NCBI GenBank assembly: GCA_022592435.1
Contig: JABYQS010000402.1
Span: forward strand, 1 to 24,741
DNA: 24,741 nucleotides
DNA from: Cerioporus squamosus
Lineage: Eukaryota; Basidiomycota; Agaricomycetes; Polyporales; Polyporaceae
Direction: 5' to 3'
This document shows, piece after piece, positions 9,351-19,717 of the stretch; position 1 is the stretch's first letter, and the number at the start of each line of letters is the position of its first letter. The position numbers and the translations under genes were made by a program. The notes below the pieces were generated by a model, which saw only the letters and a program-made list of their open reading frames with translations, was not told the origin of the DNA and ran no database searches.

Positions 9351-9738
9351 TTGGCTGGTGCGAGGAACAAACAGGAGGCCTCAGGACGCACAGCTGAGGC
9401 AACCAAGTCAAGAAGAAAGACCGAAGAGAAAAACCGGACAAGATAGAGACTCGGCAAGCAAAGGCAAGCGAGAGAACCAAGAGAGGACAGGCGAACGCGT
9501 CGAGCGTGACATGCGCGACCGTCACCGAGTCACGGAACGCATTTGGCAAGCTAGACGCCCTAGCTCTCTTAGGCTTGCTCCGCAACGCCGTAACACTGAC
9601 AACTCAGTTGAATGGGAATGCCCGCTGGATCTTCTGCTTCGTCGTCACATCGAAGAGGAGCACATAATATGCTAAATTGTATACCTATGGCTTTACATTG
9701 TCCTTGCTTCTACACACATCCCCCAAGGCCCTCGGACG
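9351..9738. other. Intergenic region upstream of GEP4
   Basis: This holds the GEP4 promoter side and the 3' flank of the second YCII gene, both on the minus strand. A purine-rich + strand run lies at about 9370-9500. No gene is supported. Confidence 0.5.
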
Positions 9739-10269
9739 CTACTCGACCTTCGGCACACCCACGTACACCGGGATCAAGGTGGCCCTCTCGCGGTCCAACT
9801 GCTCGCGTCACGCTATTAGCGCTGTGCATTGCGCATAATGGCGGAGAGTCGACGCACCACTTCTCCCCGTCCAGAACACGTCCTTCTTGAATGTCTCCCA
9901 GGCCTGCTCGGCGGTGTCAGCCTGGATGACTAGGAACGAGCCCGAGACCTTGGTGATGGCGTCTGCATTGGAGGATTGCACGGCTTGCGGAAGAAGGCCG
10001 CCTGCTGCTACTGTGCACGGTGTCAGCGTCTGCGCTCGAGCGTCTTCGCTACCGAGATGCCCGACGAGGTGGTGCCTTGACCGCTATATGGCGGCGACCA
10101 GCGGGAATGTAGGGTAGGGGTGAAGAGAAGACACACCGATGCACGAGACACGCTGAATGAGAGGACCCCAGTATGCCATGTGTTCTGTGTTGTGCTTCGC
10201 CCGTTGTGCGTTCGGGAGGTCGGGCACCTGGATGAGGTAGTAGTTCTTCTTCAATGCCGGGGCTGACAT
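9739..10269 (-). pseudogene. YCII-related domain gene, right copy, frame-disrupted
   Basis: This is a paralogue of the gene at 3391-3914. Exons by homology: 10269-10137, 10010-9858 and 9798-9739. It begins MSAPALKKNYYLIQVPDLPN and ends LDRERATLIPVYVGVPKVE, with SGSFLVIQADTAEQAW between. Exons 1 and 2 join in frame (CI then VAAGGLLPQ). At the end of exon 2 the expected FWT-G-E-V is encoded as ACGGGGAGAAGTG, one base too many (or two too few), so exon 3 is out of frame. No alternative donor or acceptor that I can find repairs it. Either the C-terminal 19 residues are replaced or the gene is dead. A sequencing or assembly error in a G-run is the main alternative. Confidence 0.7.
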
Positions 10270-10794
10270 GCTTTCAGGGCCTTGCGGGAAGAGATCATTT
10301 GGCTGGAGTCAAATGGTCTGAAGCACCTACTCATATACTGCAGCTCGTCCTCCTCGGATCAACGGTAACGCAAGATGAGGGACAAATAGTCGGGTGCGGG
10401 GAAAACCTAGGAAGTTTACTTACGAGGTCTATGGCTTGGCAGGAATTGCGGTCAGGCTGAACACAGCATAGATTCTGCAAGACGCACCCCGCATTTGACA
10501 TTTGAGTCCACTCAAAGCCCAATACGCTGGCTTCCTTTCTGCGCTCAAGAATACAGAAACCAAGAACTCTAGGCAATGGCGGTATATTTGATATCTATGC
10601 TCTGAGTGAGTCATATGCTACGACATCTCATTCCCCGACTTTGCGATCTGTATGTTATGTCGACGGGCGACGCCAAGCCCCACCTTCACCGAGACGTCCG
10701 ATTTGAGGCAACCGAAGGTGGGCCTTCGATAACAGGATCTGATATATCTTACGAAACACGCCTTCCGAGCATCTGCGACAATACACTAGGATCG
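10270..10794. other. Intergenic region between the right-arm YCII and DUF6533 copies
   Basis: No gene is supported. The corresponding left-arm spacer (2278-3390) is about 646 bp once the transposon is removed, a similar size, but I could not see extended sequence similarity by eye. Confidence 0.5.
10330..10337 (-). promoter_or_regulatory. TATA-like box of the second YCII gene
   Basis: On the minus strand TATATGAG lies 61-68 bases upstream of the ATG at 10269. This matches the spacing of TATATAA in the left copy. Confidence 0.45.
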
Positions 10795-11655
10795 TCATAC
10801 GGATAGCGAGACTGTCTCCGAGTCCGGCCCGCAGCTCGAGCTTTCCCGAGAGCCCTCAGCCAGGTTTAGGCTAGCTGAGCATGGCGTGGTCTCCCCAGAC
10901 TCATCCCCGCCATTGTGGATCCCCCATTTCTCTTGGCCGGCTTCCATTGCCAACTCAGGCGTGCCGGTCTCGACGAAGTCGGGATGTACGGGCCCGCCGA
11001 ACGAGGAGACGATGTCGGGGAGGGTCGGGCCCGGATCGAGGGCATCGACGCAGAATCGGCAGCCTGTTGCACGCGGCGCAGGTTGAGTAGGAAATGCGAG
11101 ACGAGGATTGATGCGATCCTATGTGGAGCCGAGGCGGGTGAGTGGACGATGTCTTGGTCTTACGCAAGCGGGCACTTACGGATCCGTGAAAAGGGTAACG
11201 TCGCTGGTTACGACAAACGGATCCCTCAGCTGCAGGGATGATGAGAACCGGGCAGGCAGCGCGATTGATCGTGGGATACTGACCCGAAGTCTCAGGAAGA
11301 TGATCTGCAGGACGTTCAGCGAGGCGAGTATGCTGTGGACAGACATCAGTGAGCAAGAGCGCATGCAGGGCTATGGATCTGTCCTCACATGAAGTAGAGG
11401 CTTCCTGCTCTCGACGGCTCAGCACAACAAATCCTGGCAAGATCACGGTCGCAGCACTCACCGTCATGTAGGATAACGTTCCCAACCGACCGTCGGAACT
11501 TGATGCCCTTCGCGAACTCATGTGTCTTGTACGCGGACCACCAAGTTACTCCCGCGACAAGCAGGTCCGCTGCGATAGAACATCCCCGGGAGATCATGGA
11601 CACTAGCGGTCGGTCAGTATCGCTTGGGTGAATGGGTCCCTGTGACGACACTCAC

Positions 11656-11657
11656 GC
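11656..11657 (-). other. Second candidate 2-nt exon (GC), middle DUF6533 copy
   Basis: GC lies between acceptor tttcgcag and donor gtgagt; flanking introns are 63 and 53 nt. It occupies the same place as AT in the left copy and TC in the third copy. The exon before it is one base short, so the phase is broken here regardless. Confidence 0.5.
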
Positions 11658-12120
11658 CTGCGAAACGGATCGTGTCAGCAGTCAGATTCGAGGCAGAGGT
11701 ACAGTAGGTAGCTTGCTTACATGACGAAACGATCTGTGATTTGACGATCATGATGCAGTCGAATGGGTCAGGCAGGTCCATGATATCGACCAGAGTGACA
11801 TCGCTGATCTAGTTACCGTCAGTATCGTCAACGGTGCGGGGGTCTGGTAGTGTCTCACCAGAGCCATGACCGATGGAACGAGCAATAGGAGGAAGGTGAT
11901 CCCGGCCAGTGTCCGATTCTTCGAGGACACAGCGTATATGCGGAGGGCGGCGAATGCTGCAGAGCATATATGGTTAGTGACTATCCCATCGGTCGCTATC
12001 CTCACTCACATGACGCTGCGATTTCTTGGATTACCGGCAACATCCTGTGGGTCCATACGATGATGCCACAGCTACGCAAAAGTCAGTCACCAGCCACTCG
12101 GAAGCAGGCAATGTCAATAC

Positions 12121-12122
12121 CT
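12121..12122 (-). other. Candidate 2-nt exon (AG), middle DUF6533 copy
   Basis: AG lies between acceptor ttatccag and donor gtattg; flanking introns are 57 and 49 nt. With it, exon 3 (phase 0) reads ...MP, then AGC (Ser), then TGT (Cys), the same Ser-Cys junction as in the other copies. Confidence 0.6.
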
Positions 12123-12546
12123 CTGGATAAGCAAACGAGTGAGCTCATACTTGCATGGGAATATTTTGGATAGACATACCGGCATCGCAAGAGCGTTGAT
12201 GGAGACGACGCACATGAGAGCGTCGACTATCGGTGTATATCGGATGAAGGCGTAGACGATCGACGCAGTCGTCCGTCTACTTTTGGACAGCCATATGAGG
12301 GAGACCTCGTCTCCGAAACGAGATAAGCCAGTCGTAGAAGAGGAACCACTTGAATGCAAGTATGAGCGGATAGTTGCAAGCGAGACAGATTGTTCTGACT
12401 CACCGAGTACGGCGATGGCGCAGCACGATCCTCGGTAGCTGTAGGCAGAGTGCATGTCAGCGCGTGGTTTCTCACCATTCAAAACGAGCTCACAGTTTCT
12501 CGAGGTCGGAGAGGAGAGTATAGGGGTCTGTTGAAATCGCGTCCAT

Positions 12547-13660
12547 CTCTGTGAAGACGGCTAGGATTCTAGAGGATGAGGATGAAGAGGACGGTTTCAC
12601 TTGCCTTTTGTACGTCCTGCAGGCGTTCACAGTCGCAACGGACCCCTCATCGCCGGAATACGAGTAAGAGACCTTCACCACAGCCGCTTCCAGAAGAGCA
12701 CTCGAAGGGAACATAGCCCCGACATACAGTCCGCGCTGTACGAATGCTCCACATGCACCGCGAGCGTTGCACGGAGAGGTCGGTCGGAATGTGCAGCATC
12801 CTGCGCGCGGACCACCGTTCTCAACGTCAAGATTGCGGGCTCAATAGTGAACAACTCCGAACTTACGTTCATATCCGATACGGCTCAAAAATGGATAGCA
12901 GCTGGGGCGTTCGGGGCCACTACGTCCGGACACCAGCAGCGTATGTATGCTGAGTGGCCGTGCCTTCGCGAAAAAGAGAGCATGTTATAGGCTGTGGAGA
13001 AGCTAGTCGATATATGAGCGCAATGAGGGACGAGTGGCAATTGCCCCAAACCGGCGATGTCGTTTCCGGAAGGCAATGCGGCGTCGAGCTTCTCTTGACT
13101 ATAGCGTCCGAGGCCGGAATGTCAGGTTTGCCAAGTTCGGTATGAATGCGACATAGTTCGCCTCAATTTCTTTTGGCTTCGAAGTACGAGGTCCCTGGCC
13201 GCTTTGACGACTTGAGCAACATCCGGACTTGAGCGTACGAGATGCAGGAACACGAGTCGATGACCCTTAAAGCTAGGAAGGTGCAAGGTATGACCGCAAC
13301 ATACAGAGGCGTGATGGGGATTATCGTTGCGGGGAAGAGTCGGTCACTGGAAATCTTCATGCAGCTCGGACATGTCCGCGAGGGTCAGTCCCACGGCGGT
13401 CGCTCTCACCACCTGTATTTTGGCAGACGTCAGACATGAGAATACAAGAGCGCGATCCCTTGTATAAGCATCTCGTTCCCGATATGTCCGTATATCACGA
13501 GGGCTCCAGTTGGTCGAGCCTGAGCAAACACCCTGAACCAGGCTACGTTGAAGCTTTGACTTGCGAGTGGCCATGACGAACAAGACCACGCACCTAATTG
13601 GCAGCACTGCAATAATCTTCGCTCGGGTCATCGCCGCCCGGCTCCGAAGTCCACGAGAGT
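12547..13660 (-). pseudogene. Degenerate stretch with a possible DUF6533 remnant
   Basis: Two intact-looking neighbours of the same family end and begin here. On the minus strand a stretch near 13405-13255 reads VVRATAVGLTLADMSEL and, in another frame, SDRLFPATIIPITPLYVAV. The order and hydrophobic pattern resemble the family segment around LRIYALSRSNKPLAAL. A frame break lies between them. I cannot find the N-terminal GDE...W block or the C-terminal SRFLLNLR block. It may be a relic of a further copy or simply spacer. The rest (12550-13150) shows nothing I can name. Confidence 0.3.
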
Positions 13661-15275
13661 TTAACTCTCTTCGGCGGTGCAAGCCGGATGAGAGAACGGT
13701 GCTACGGAGTTCGAAAGAGATTCGCTGGCGCTGTTTTCCCCAACGCGTGGGCCGACGAACGACAGCGTCGAGAGCGGGGTACTTGTGTCGTGGTTGACTT
13801 TGCGGAGGTCCAGCATGAACCGCGATATGATGATTGAACCCAATCTGTTGGGGTAGATGCACGTTGAGCGCTATGCCGAGATTGAGCTCAGGGAAGCGTA
13901 CAGATCCGTGAAGACGGGTATGATGCTTGCTGCAGAAAACACCGTGTCCACCTAGTACAAAACTGAGTGCGAGTTAAGAGACATATTGATCGGACTCACT
14001 GCAAATGCCGAGAACACGATGCGGAGTGTGTTCAAAGTTGCGAGCACTCTGTCGCCGTCTCGCAAGTCAGCGATACTCGCGATGGATCTGAGTGATGCCG
14101 CACATGAAGTATACGCTGCCTACAAGGCCGTCAACGATGTAGCAGAGGCAACCAGTAGCCTGGTGCCTGCTTACCTTCATATAGCATCACTTGTCCTAGA
14201 CTCATTCCGTAGGCAATCTCGTGCGCATGCATTGCTTTGTAGGCGTGTCTCCAGGTCGCAAGGGCGACTAGCAGATCGGCCACAATTGCGCAGATCCGAG
14301 ACGCCGTGGTCACTGGAAAGTGGGAGGACACATGAATCGATTCCGAGCACGAACGACTGAGATCGGCGTACATCTAGACTCAGGTCAGCTTGATGTTTCC
14401 TTCGAATAACTTCTCGACATACCTGAAGGTAAGTTCGACCGAAGCCGTGCTCTGCTTGGCACAGTAAAATGGACTCGGCCACTCCTCGATATCGATCCAC
14501 CTGCTGCTGAACATCTGCCGTGAAGTGCTCGTTAGTCTTATGGCGTGATAGAAATCACATGGCTTACGGTATCGACCACGCAGGGTGCGAGCAAGAGGAA
14601 AAATGTGAGTGCTGCGAGAGGCTTGTTCGATCTTGACAGAGCATAGATTCGGAGGGCTGAAAACGCTGCAGGGGCGATCAAGACGACGATAGAGGTGACT
14701 GCGGTTCAGAAGGTAGCTCACCGGCGGCGGCAACATTCGAGGCTGCTGTACAGACGACTTGCAGCCATAAGATGACCTCGCAGCTGATGGGGTTTGCATG
14801 ACATCAGGACGTATGGTCCAAAGGCAGTGCTGACCCGACGTACCTCTGAACTATGGTCAGCAAACTAGTTGGATACACAGAAGAGGATCGCTTATAGCAT
14901 ACCAGTAGGGGGAGCTGCCCGAGAGGGACGATTGCGAAGGTATATGCAATGAGCGTCGCATAACGGGTGAGCGCGTAGATGGTCATCGCGCATGTCCGCT
15001 TCCTTGTCGAGCTCCACATCAAGGTGATCTCATCTCCCAGGGAATCTAGCCAGGCGTAGGCGGCCAACGCTGCATGTTGCTGTATGAGTTCCTCAAACAA
15101 TGCTCCAGGTAGTCCCGATACTGACCGACACTTGCGACGGCGCAGTAGTTTCCTGTTGTTCTGATAAGAAAGTTTCAGAACTTGGATTCCGCAATGACTG
15201 CATGGAGTACGGGACTTACGCTGACGTGTATACAGACACTACCGCTGACGGGGCGTACGGCGACATCGTGGCCAT
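13661..15275 (-). CDS. DUF6533 multi-pass membrane protein, third copy (intact, 13 exons)
   Basis: Exons: 15275-15220, 15160-15126, 15069-14903, 14845-14844, 14783-14722, 14665-14568, 14514-14423, 14356-14355, 14312-14175, 14119-14104, 14048-14000, 13951-13902, 13844-13661. This gives 951 nt and 316 aa with every phase in register. Motifs in order: AYAWLDSLGDEITLMW, LTRYATLIAY, SCEVILWLQ, FSALRIYALSRSNKPLAAL, WIDIEEWPSP, AIVADLLVALATW, SVYF, and the C-terminal SIIISRFMLDLR. The product should be a roughly seven-helix membrane protein of unknown function. The first 2-nt exon is needed for frame. The second is optional: reading through 14354-14313 stays open and adds 14 residues, but splicing it gives a gapless match to the left copy. 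The C-terminal tail is short and lacks the GPVH motif of the other two copies. Confidence 0.85.
14355..14356 (-). other. Second candidate 2-nt exon (TC), third DUF6533 copy
   Basis: TC lies between acceptor gatctcag and donor gttcgt; the next intron (14354-14313) would be 42 nt, ending ttccag. It gives SLTTASRICAIVADL against SFTIASYMATMLAEL in the left copy without a gap. The donor is weak and the intronless reading is open, so this is the least certain of the six. Confidence 0.42.
14844..14845 (-). other. Candidate 2-nt exon (AG), third DUF6533 copy
   Basis: AG lies between acceptor atagttcag and donor gtacgt; introns 14902-14846 and 14843-14784 are 57 and 60 nt. Exon 3 ends ...LPLL in phase 0 and the next exon starts C TGC GAG, so AG gives Ser-Cys-Glu. 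Without it frame is lost, and a TGA lies just upstream in the required frame, so extending the exon is not possible. Confidence 0.65.
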
Positions 15276-16587
15276 TCTGGAGTCGTCACCCAAGTGCAGC
15301 GCAATTGGTGGGGGTCGTTAGAGGGATGCCTAACGAAGGGACACACTTTATAAGACTGACAATTCCCATCGATGTCTGGCTTCAATTCATGATGCATGGA
15401 TCTGTCGAGGTCCCATGTGAGCGGATGCATGGGCGCTGTGAAGCACTGCATCTATCAGCAAGTCGAGATCAAGAGGAAGCTGGGAAGCAGAAGATCGTTG
15501 TACGTACTATACGAAGTTCCACCTGTTACTCAGGCAGAACTGGTACGATTATAACTATCGAGCACTGAACGTCGCTGAAGCAATCCTGACAAAAGCAACA
15601 GGCCGTTCATGCATACCCAATGCAGCAGCGCAGGCTCCGCAGACTAGCATCGCTATATCCGAGGACGAACGAGTCTGCGCCGGAGAACATCAGCTGCGAA
15701 GACCCACATATCATAGGTCAGACACTGAGTCCTTCCAAGACTTATGATATTCGTGCACTCACCTATCATTCAACCTGTTCGAAGAGGCCCGAAGCTGTTC
15801 GAGCGGTGAGAAGCCGGCTTACAAGAGAGCCTGGCCGGCTGGTACGTTCCTCGATGCTTGCGAGGATGCTGTATACTTGCTGTAGAGCTGAGATGGCGGG
15901 CACGGGGGCCCATCGCAGGCGATCTGGCTCCCACAGGCTCGCCGAGCAGTTCGCGAGCACGACCATGGCTTACAACCACCCAGTCTGCAAGTATTCAAAG
16001 ACAAAATGTCTACAGACAAACAACCTTGGTATGCCTCCAGTGAGGGCGAGGAAGTCTGCCAGACATGTTGCGCAGAGTCCGACTTAGCTCGGACGGTGAC
16101 GTGTCGCTATGAAATCATCAGATCCCCGCAAGGAAGATGCACAGAAACATAAAAACCAACCTCTCTCGCCAAGCGCATATCATCCGCCCCCTGAATCGAC
16201 TCGGAGTCGTACTGGTATCCACCGAGTACCGCACGCTTCATGAAGAGGTCTGTGACCTGCCAGTGGACGCTTCAGATCTGTTCTGATTCAGCCACCTTCT
16301 CCTTCACGCCAAAGTCGAGGTATTCCAAGTAGTCGAGGCTTCCGAAGCTGTCAACGCACTCGGAGTGGAGATGAACGCATGATGCATGAAGGTCAGGACC
16401 AAGTGGCAAGTGCTGGCACAGTGGAACTCCGACACGATGACCGCAAGATTATCTGGTCATTGGCGCCTATCTAATCTTCCCCAGCCAGGCCTCGGACTCG
16501 GACTCGATACAAAATTCTTGTCTATTTCTCTTCCGCTTCTCTGTTGCTGCCGTATGTCATATGTATTCAATACGCATTCAGAATATC
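15276..16587. other. 1.3 kb with no confident gene
   Basis: Upstream side of the third DUF6533 gene and 3' side of the F-box gene. On the minus strand, 16330-16150 holds protein-like pieces (LEYLDFGVKEKVAESEQ; MKRAVLGGYQYDSESIQ) in open frames bounded by stops, and 15970-15770 holds another (ISALQQVYSILASIEERT). I do not recognise them. They may be remnants of an unidentified gene; I cannot join them into one frame. Confidence 0.35.
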
Positions 16588-18681
16588 CTACAACCATGCT
16601 GGCCAGAACTTATGGAGCTTCGAGTACTCGTAGCACTCACTCGGAACCTTGCGCCCCCAGAAGACATCCGATGGAACGCCTCTCATAGTGTCCACAACGG
16701 TCACATGCTGGACGTACGGCGTAGCAGCCTCGGCGAGGTACTCGTGTACACCCACCTCGACTTTGTTGAGATACACCACCACGAGACGTTCGACGAGGGC
16801 CATGCCAGCCTCCACCCGCGTTCTCAGCACGGATACCAGAGCCTTGGCCTGTAGCGAGGTACGCATGTACACCACGAGTGTCCGCAGTTCCGGGCACGGC
16901 CACACGTCGAGCAGTGGCTGCAGACAGGAGAGGACGTCGGCTCCATCCGCTATCTCCGGCTGCATTGGCAGAGCGGAGAACATATCGACCCGTTCAGCTG
17001 CTAGAGGCTCCAACTCCGAATCGTCTTGGCGGCCGCACGTATCCAGGAAGAGAGAGAGCATGGTGAGGTGCGGGAAGGATTGCAGTATGCTTGGGGGCCG
17101 GGCGACCAACGTTGACGCATCATATGTCACCCACAATGCGCGCACGTCGGCGTACAGCGGAGAGCGAGCGAGTATGTCGCAGAGCGAAGCCCGTACGTCT
17201 TCCTCCTTCTCGCTCGTATAGGCCTTCCCGGGCATCTGGCAGTCGATACGAACGCCGGAAGGATGATGAGGCCTGTTCACCAATTGCAACGAGAAGCCCT
17301 CTTCCAACTCCTCCATTCTCATGTACGGGAGCTTCTGCCGACAGTCGCGCCCCCACCCGCTGACCCGCAGGCATGTCAGAGCGGAAGACGTGTGGGCTCC
17401 CAGCATGTTCACCGTGTCCTGGAGATCGCGGGGACGAACTGTTGAGATGCGCACAAGGCATGACGCGGGAAGCGAGAGCGACCGCAGGATAGCGTAACGG
17501 AATTCAGGCCCGTAGTAGACCATCGGCCAACCTCCACCCTCGCGATGATCTATGCGCATGTGCTCGTCAATCGAGATGATCTTGAATCTGTCCAGTGACA
17601 ACGGCGGTTTATCTCGGACTGTCTCCAGTTTTCTGAAGAAACACCCATCCAAGGACGACAAGTGCAACCGCTCGATGTTGGGACAGCGCGAGATGAAGTC
17701 GAAGAACTGGTCGAACGTGAAGGGCGATATTCCGCTGGTGAAGGTGTCATGGTTCAGTATGAGCTGAGTGAGCGACGGGAACTGGTTGGATGGTAGGAGG
17801 TAGATACCCCGGAGAAAGAGCACGCGTAGTTCCGGTGTATGATTACGGAACAGAGGGAGGATAGCGCCGCCGGAATAAGAATGTGAAGACGAGAAAACCA
17901 ACTTGCAGAACCGCAACGCATCGGCGCGGAACCTTGCAGAGTCGCACACATCATCAATACAGCCGTCAAAATGGAACTCGCGGACGCGAGTGCCACCCTT
18001 CTTCTTCAGGAACACCATCGTCCGAGGTTGCGCACCGTGTTTGAGACGGACGAAGAGAGGCGCTTGTGTCGGGAGCTGTCGGGACCCCCATAGCGGATTG
18101 ATGCCCTTTTGGTTGCGTACGTTGTCCTCGATGGTCCCCAGCAGAAGGGGGGTGTTCAGGACCACAGTCCGCCACCGGCGGCAGACGAGTACTATTGGGA
18201 AGAGGTCACGTACCGGGAAGACCGTAGAAGGACCTGATATTTCCGGGAGGATGCTTTTGAGCTTGTCGTCGTCGTCGCCTCTCCGCGGGACGAGAAGAAA
18301 GATGTAGCTCAGCACTTCCTGAGGTAGGCGATGTATCGGGGAACTATCGTTGAGGATTCGGCGGACGACGGTGAACGACTTCAGGATGAGTTCATCCAGC
18401 TGCATGTGTTCCCGTTAGTGAAACCCCATGTCTGATGATATAGAGCCGCGACTTACAACGCGTATGAAGGAGTCGCTGCAGATGACGAGCATCAATCGCG
18501 ATTCTCAACGGGAGGTACATAGTGATGGTATGGCGTTCACGTACGTTGGTTCCGACCGCGGTCCATGCACATCCTCAGAGTCTCTGCGTTGCTTACAGCT
18601 TTGAACTTCCCGAAGGAGCATCCGAGCAAGCTCGATAGCGTCAACATGTCCTTCCAGGTTGTCCAGCGTAGACATTGTCAT
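16588..18681 (-). CDS. F-box protein with large C-terminal region
   Basis: A likely substrate adaptor of an SCF ubiquitin ligase. Exons: 18681-18545, 18475-18457 (19 nt) and 18399-16588, 1968 nt and 655 aa. The F-box-like motif is at about residues 72-95 (SPIHRLPQEVLSYIFLLVPR), preceded by a helical N-terminus. The rest has degenerate leucine-rich-type repeats of the sort common in mushroom F-box proteins (RVLFLRGIYLLPSNQFPSL, IERLHLSSLDGCF) and ends in FWPAWL. Exon 1 uses donor gtacgt at 18544; the nearer gtaagc at about 18593 gives the wrong phase. The start at 18681 follows a pyrimidine-rich leader; an in-frame Met at 18735 is also possible, and ATG 18675 follows two codons later. The large last exon is the part I trust most. 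Confidence 0.88.
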
Positions 18682-19717
18682 GAAGGCGAGAGGAGACGGA
18701 AAACAGGGGTTAAGCCGCAGAGACGCTCGTGCCATGGATCCCCATTACGTAAGTGGGCTTGACTTACTGGATGTCGACTCCTTAATTACTCACTTCATCC
18801 CACTGTCTAAGCCTAGTCACACCATTGACCTCATAGCCTGGAGGCTGGTTCGACGTGTCAAAGAGTGGGGGGTTGAGTTTCTGGGAGAACTCCATAAGAC
18901 CATACATATACATCCATGGAAACACCGTTCTCACCAATCCCATAAGCTCATATAGCGGTAACAGACGTCGACCGAAGCCTCGCGACGGCGACGCGGTAAC
19001 ACTCTAACGCAGCCTCAACGACTCCAAGCCGCAATCAAAGCAAGAAACAAGAAACGGCGCCCGCGGAGCAGGCGACGGAGAACGTCGCAAGGACAAGAAC
19101 AGAATAACCAACAACCGGGAGAAGCAAACACGCAAGGGGACGGCGAGGGGTATGGCAGGGTACTACGATACGGGGAAAGCGGGGGGTAATAGCAGTATGT
19201 ACGTTACTTCTTTTGTGACGATATGGGCAGTATGGACGGAGGGTTACACGTAAGAGAAGGTGGGAGGGGGGAGGGGGAGGAGGATGTCGGTGTATGATGC
19301 ATGTACGATGTATGGTGTATGGGAAGTATGGATGCTGGGATCGGGATATATGATACGGGTACGAGCGCGTTTTGTTTGTATATGTGTGGATGTATGTATG
19401 TATGCAACGGAGGCGAGAGCACGAGAGCCAAAGTAATACATAGACGAGCGAGTAGAGTACGACGGATGCAGGCAGAGACAGGCAAAACAGCAAATAAAAG
19501 ACAAACAGAGGCCAGCACGCGCAAGGCGTGCCAAGAAACATAGAAGAAAAGGCAAAACAGTTTGCGAAGGAAGAAAGAAGAGGTGGAACCGCACCGGTAT
19601 AGGTTAACGCAAAATCGCGCCTCCCGCAGCGTGGCCGCGCGAAGCACCAAGACCAAGCAGAACGCTCATGCATGGCATGTCCTGCACACGCACACTCCAG
19701 AGCTCCAGGCATCAAGC
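18682..19717. other. Spacer: F-box promoter and bZIP 3' flank
   Basis: No gene is supported. The part 19035-19660 is strongly pyrimidine-biased on the minus strand, with short TATG and G-run simple repeats (19265-19410). This suits a long 3' untranslated region of the bZIP gene. Long open frames here come from that composition. Confidence 0.5.

Larger units (their letters stand above)
10795..12546 (-). pseudogene. DUF6533 membrane protein gene, middle copy, frame-disrupted
   Basis: Exons by homology: 12546-12494, 12438-12404, 12348-12180, 12122-12121, 12071-12010, 11956-11859, 11808-11721, 11657-11656, 11602-11462, 11404-11389, 11332-11284, 11229-11180, and from 11118 on. Family motifs are clear: GDEVSLIWLS, LRIYAVSSKNRTLAG, SIAADLLVAGVTWW and ILVSHFLLNLR. 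Splice sites are well kept, but frame is lost. In exon 3 the parts WFLFYDWLIS and GDEVSLIW lie in different frames and neither is the frame entering from exon 2 (two apparent 1-nt insertions). Exon 7 is one base short in phase. In the last exon the homologous tail (GGPVHPDFVETG, to a TGA at 10795) is one frame off, while the frame in register stops at 10866. The GPVH tail makes it the closest relative of the left copy. Confidence 0.75.
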
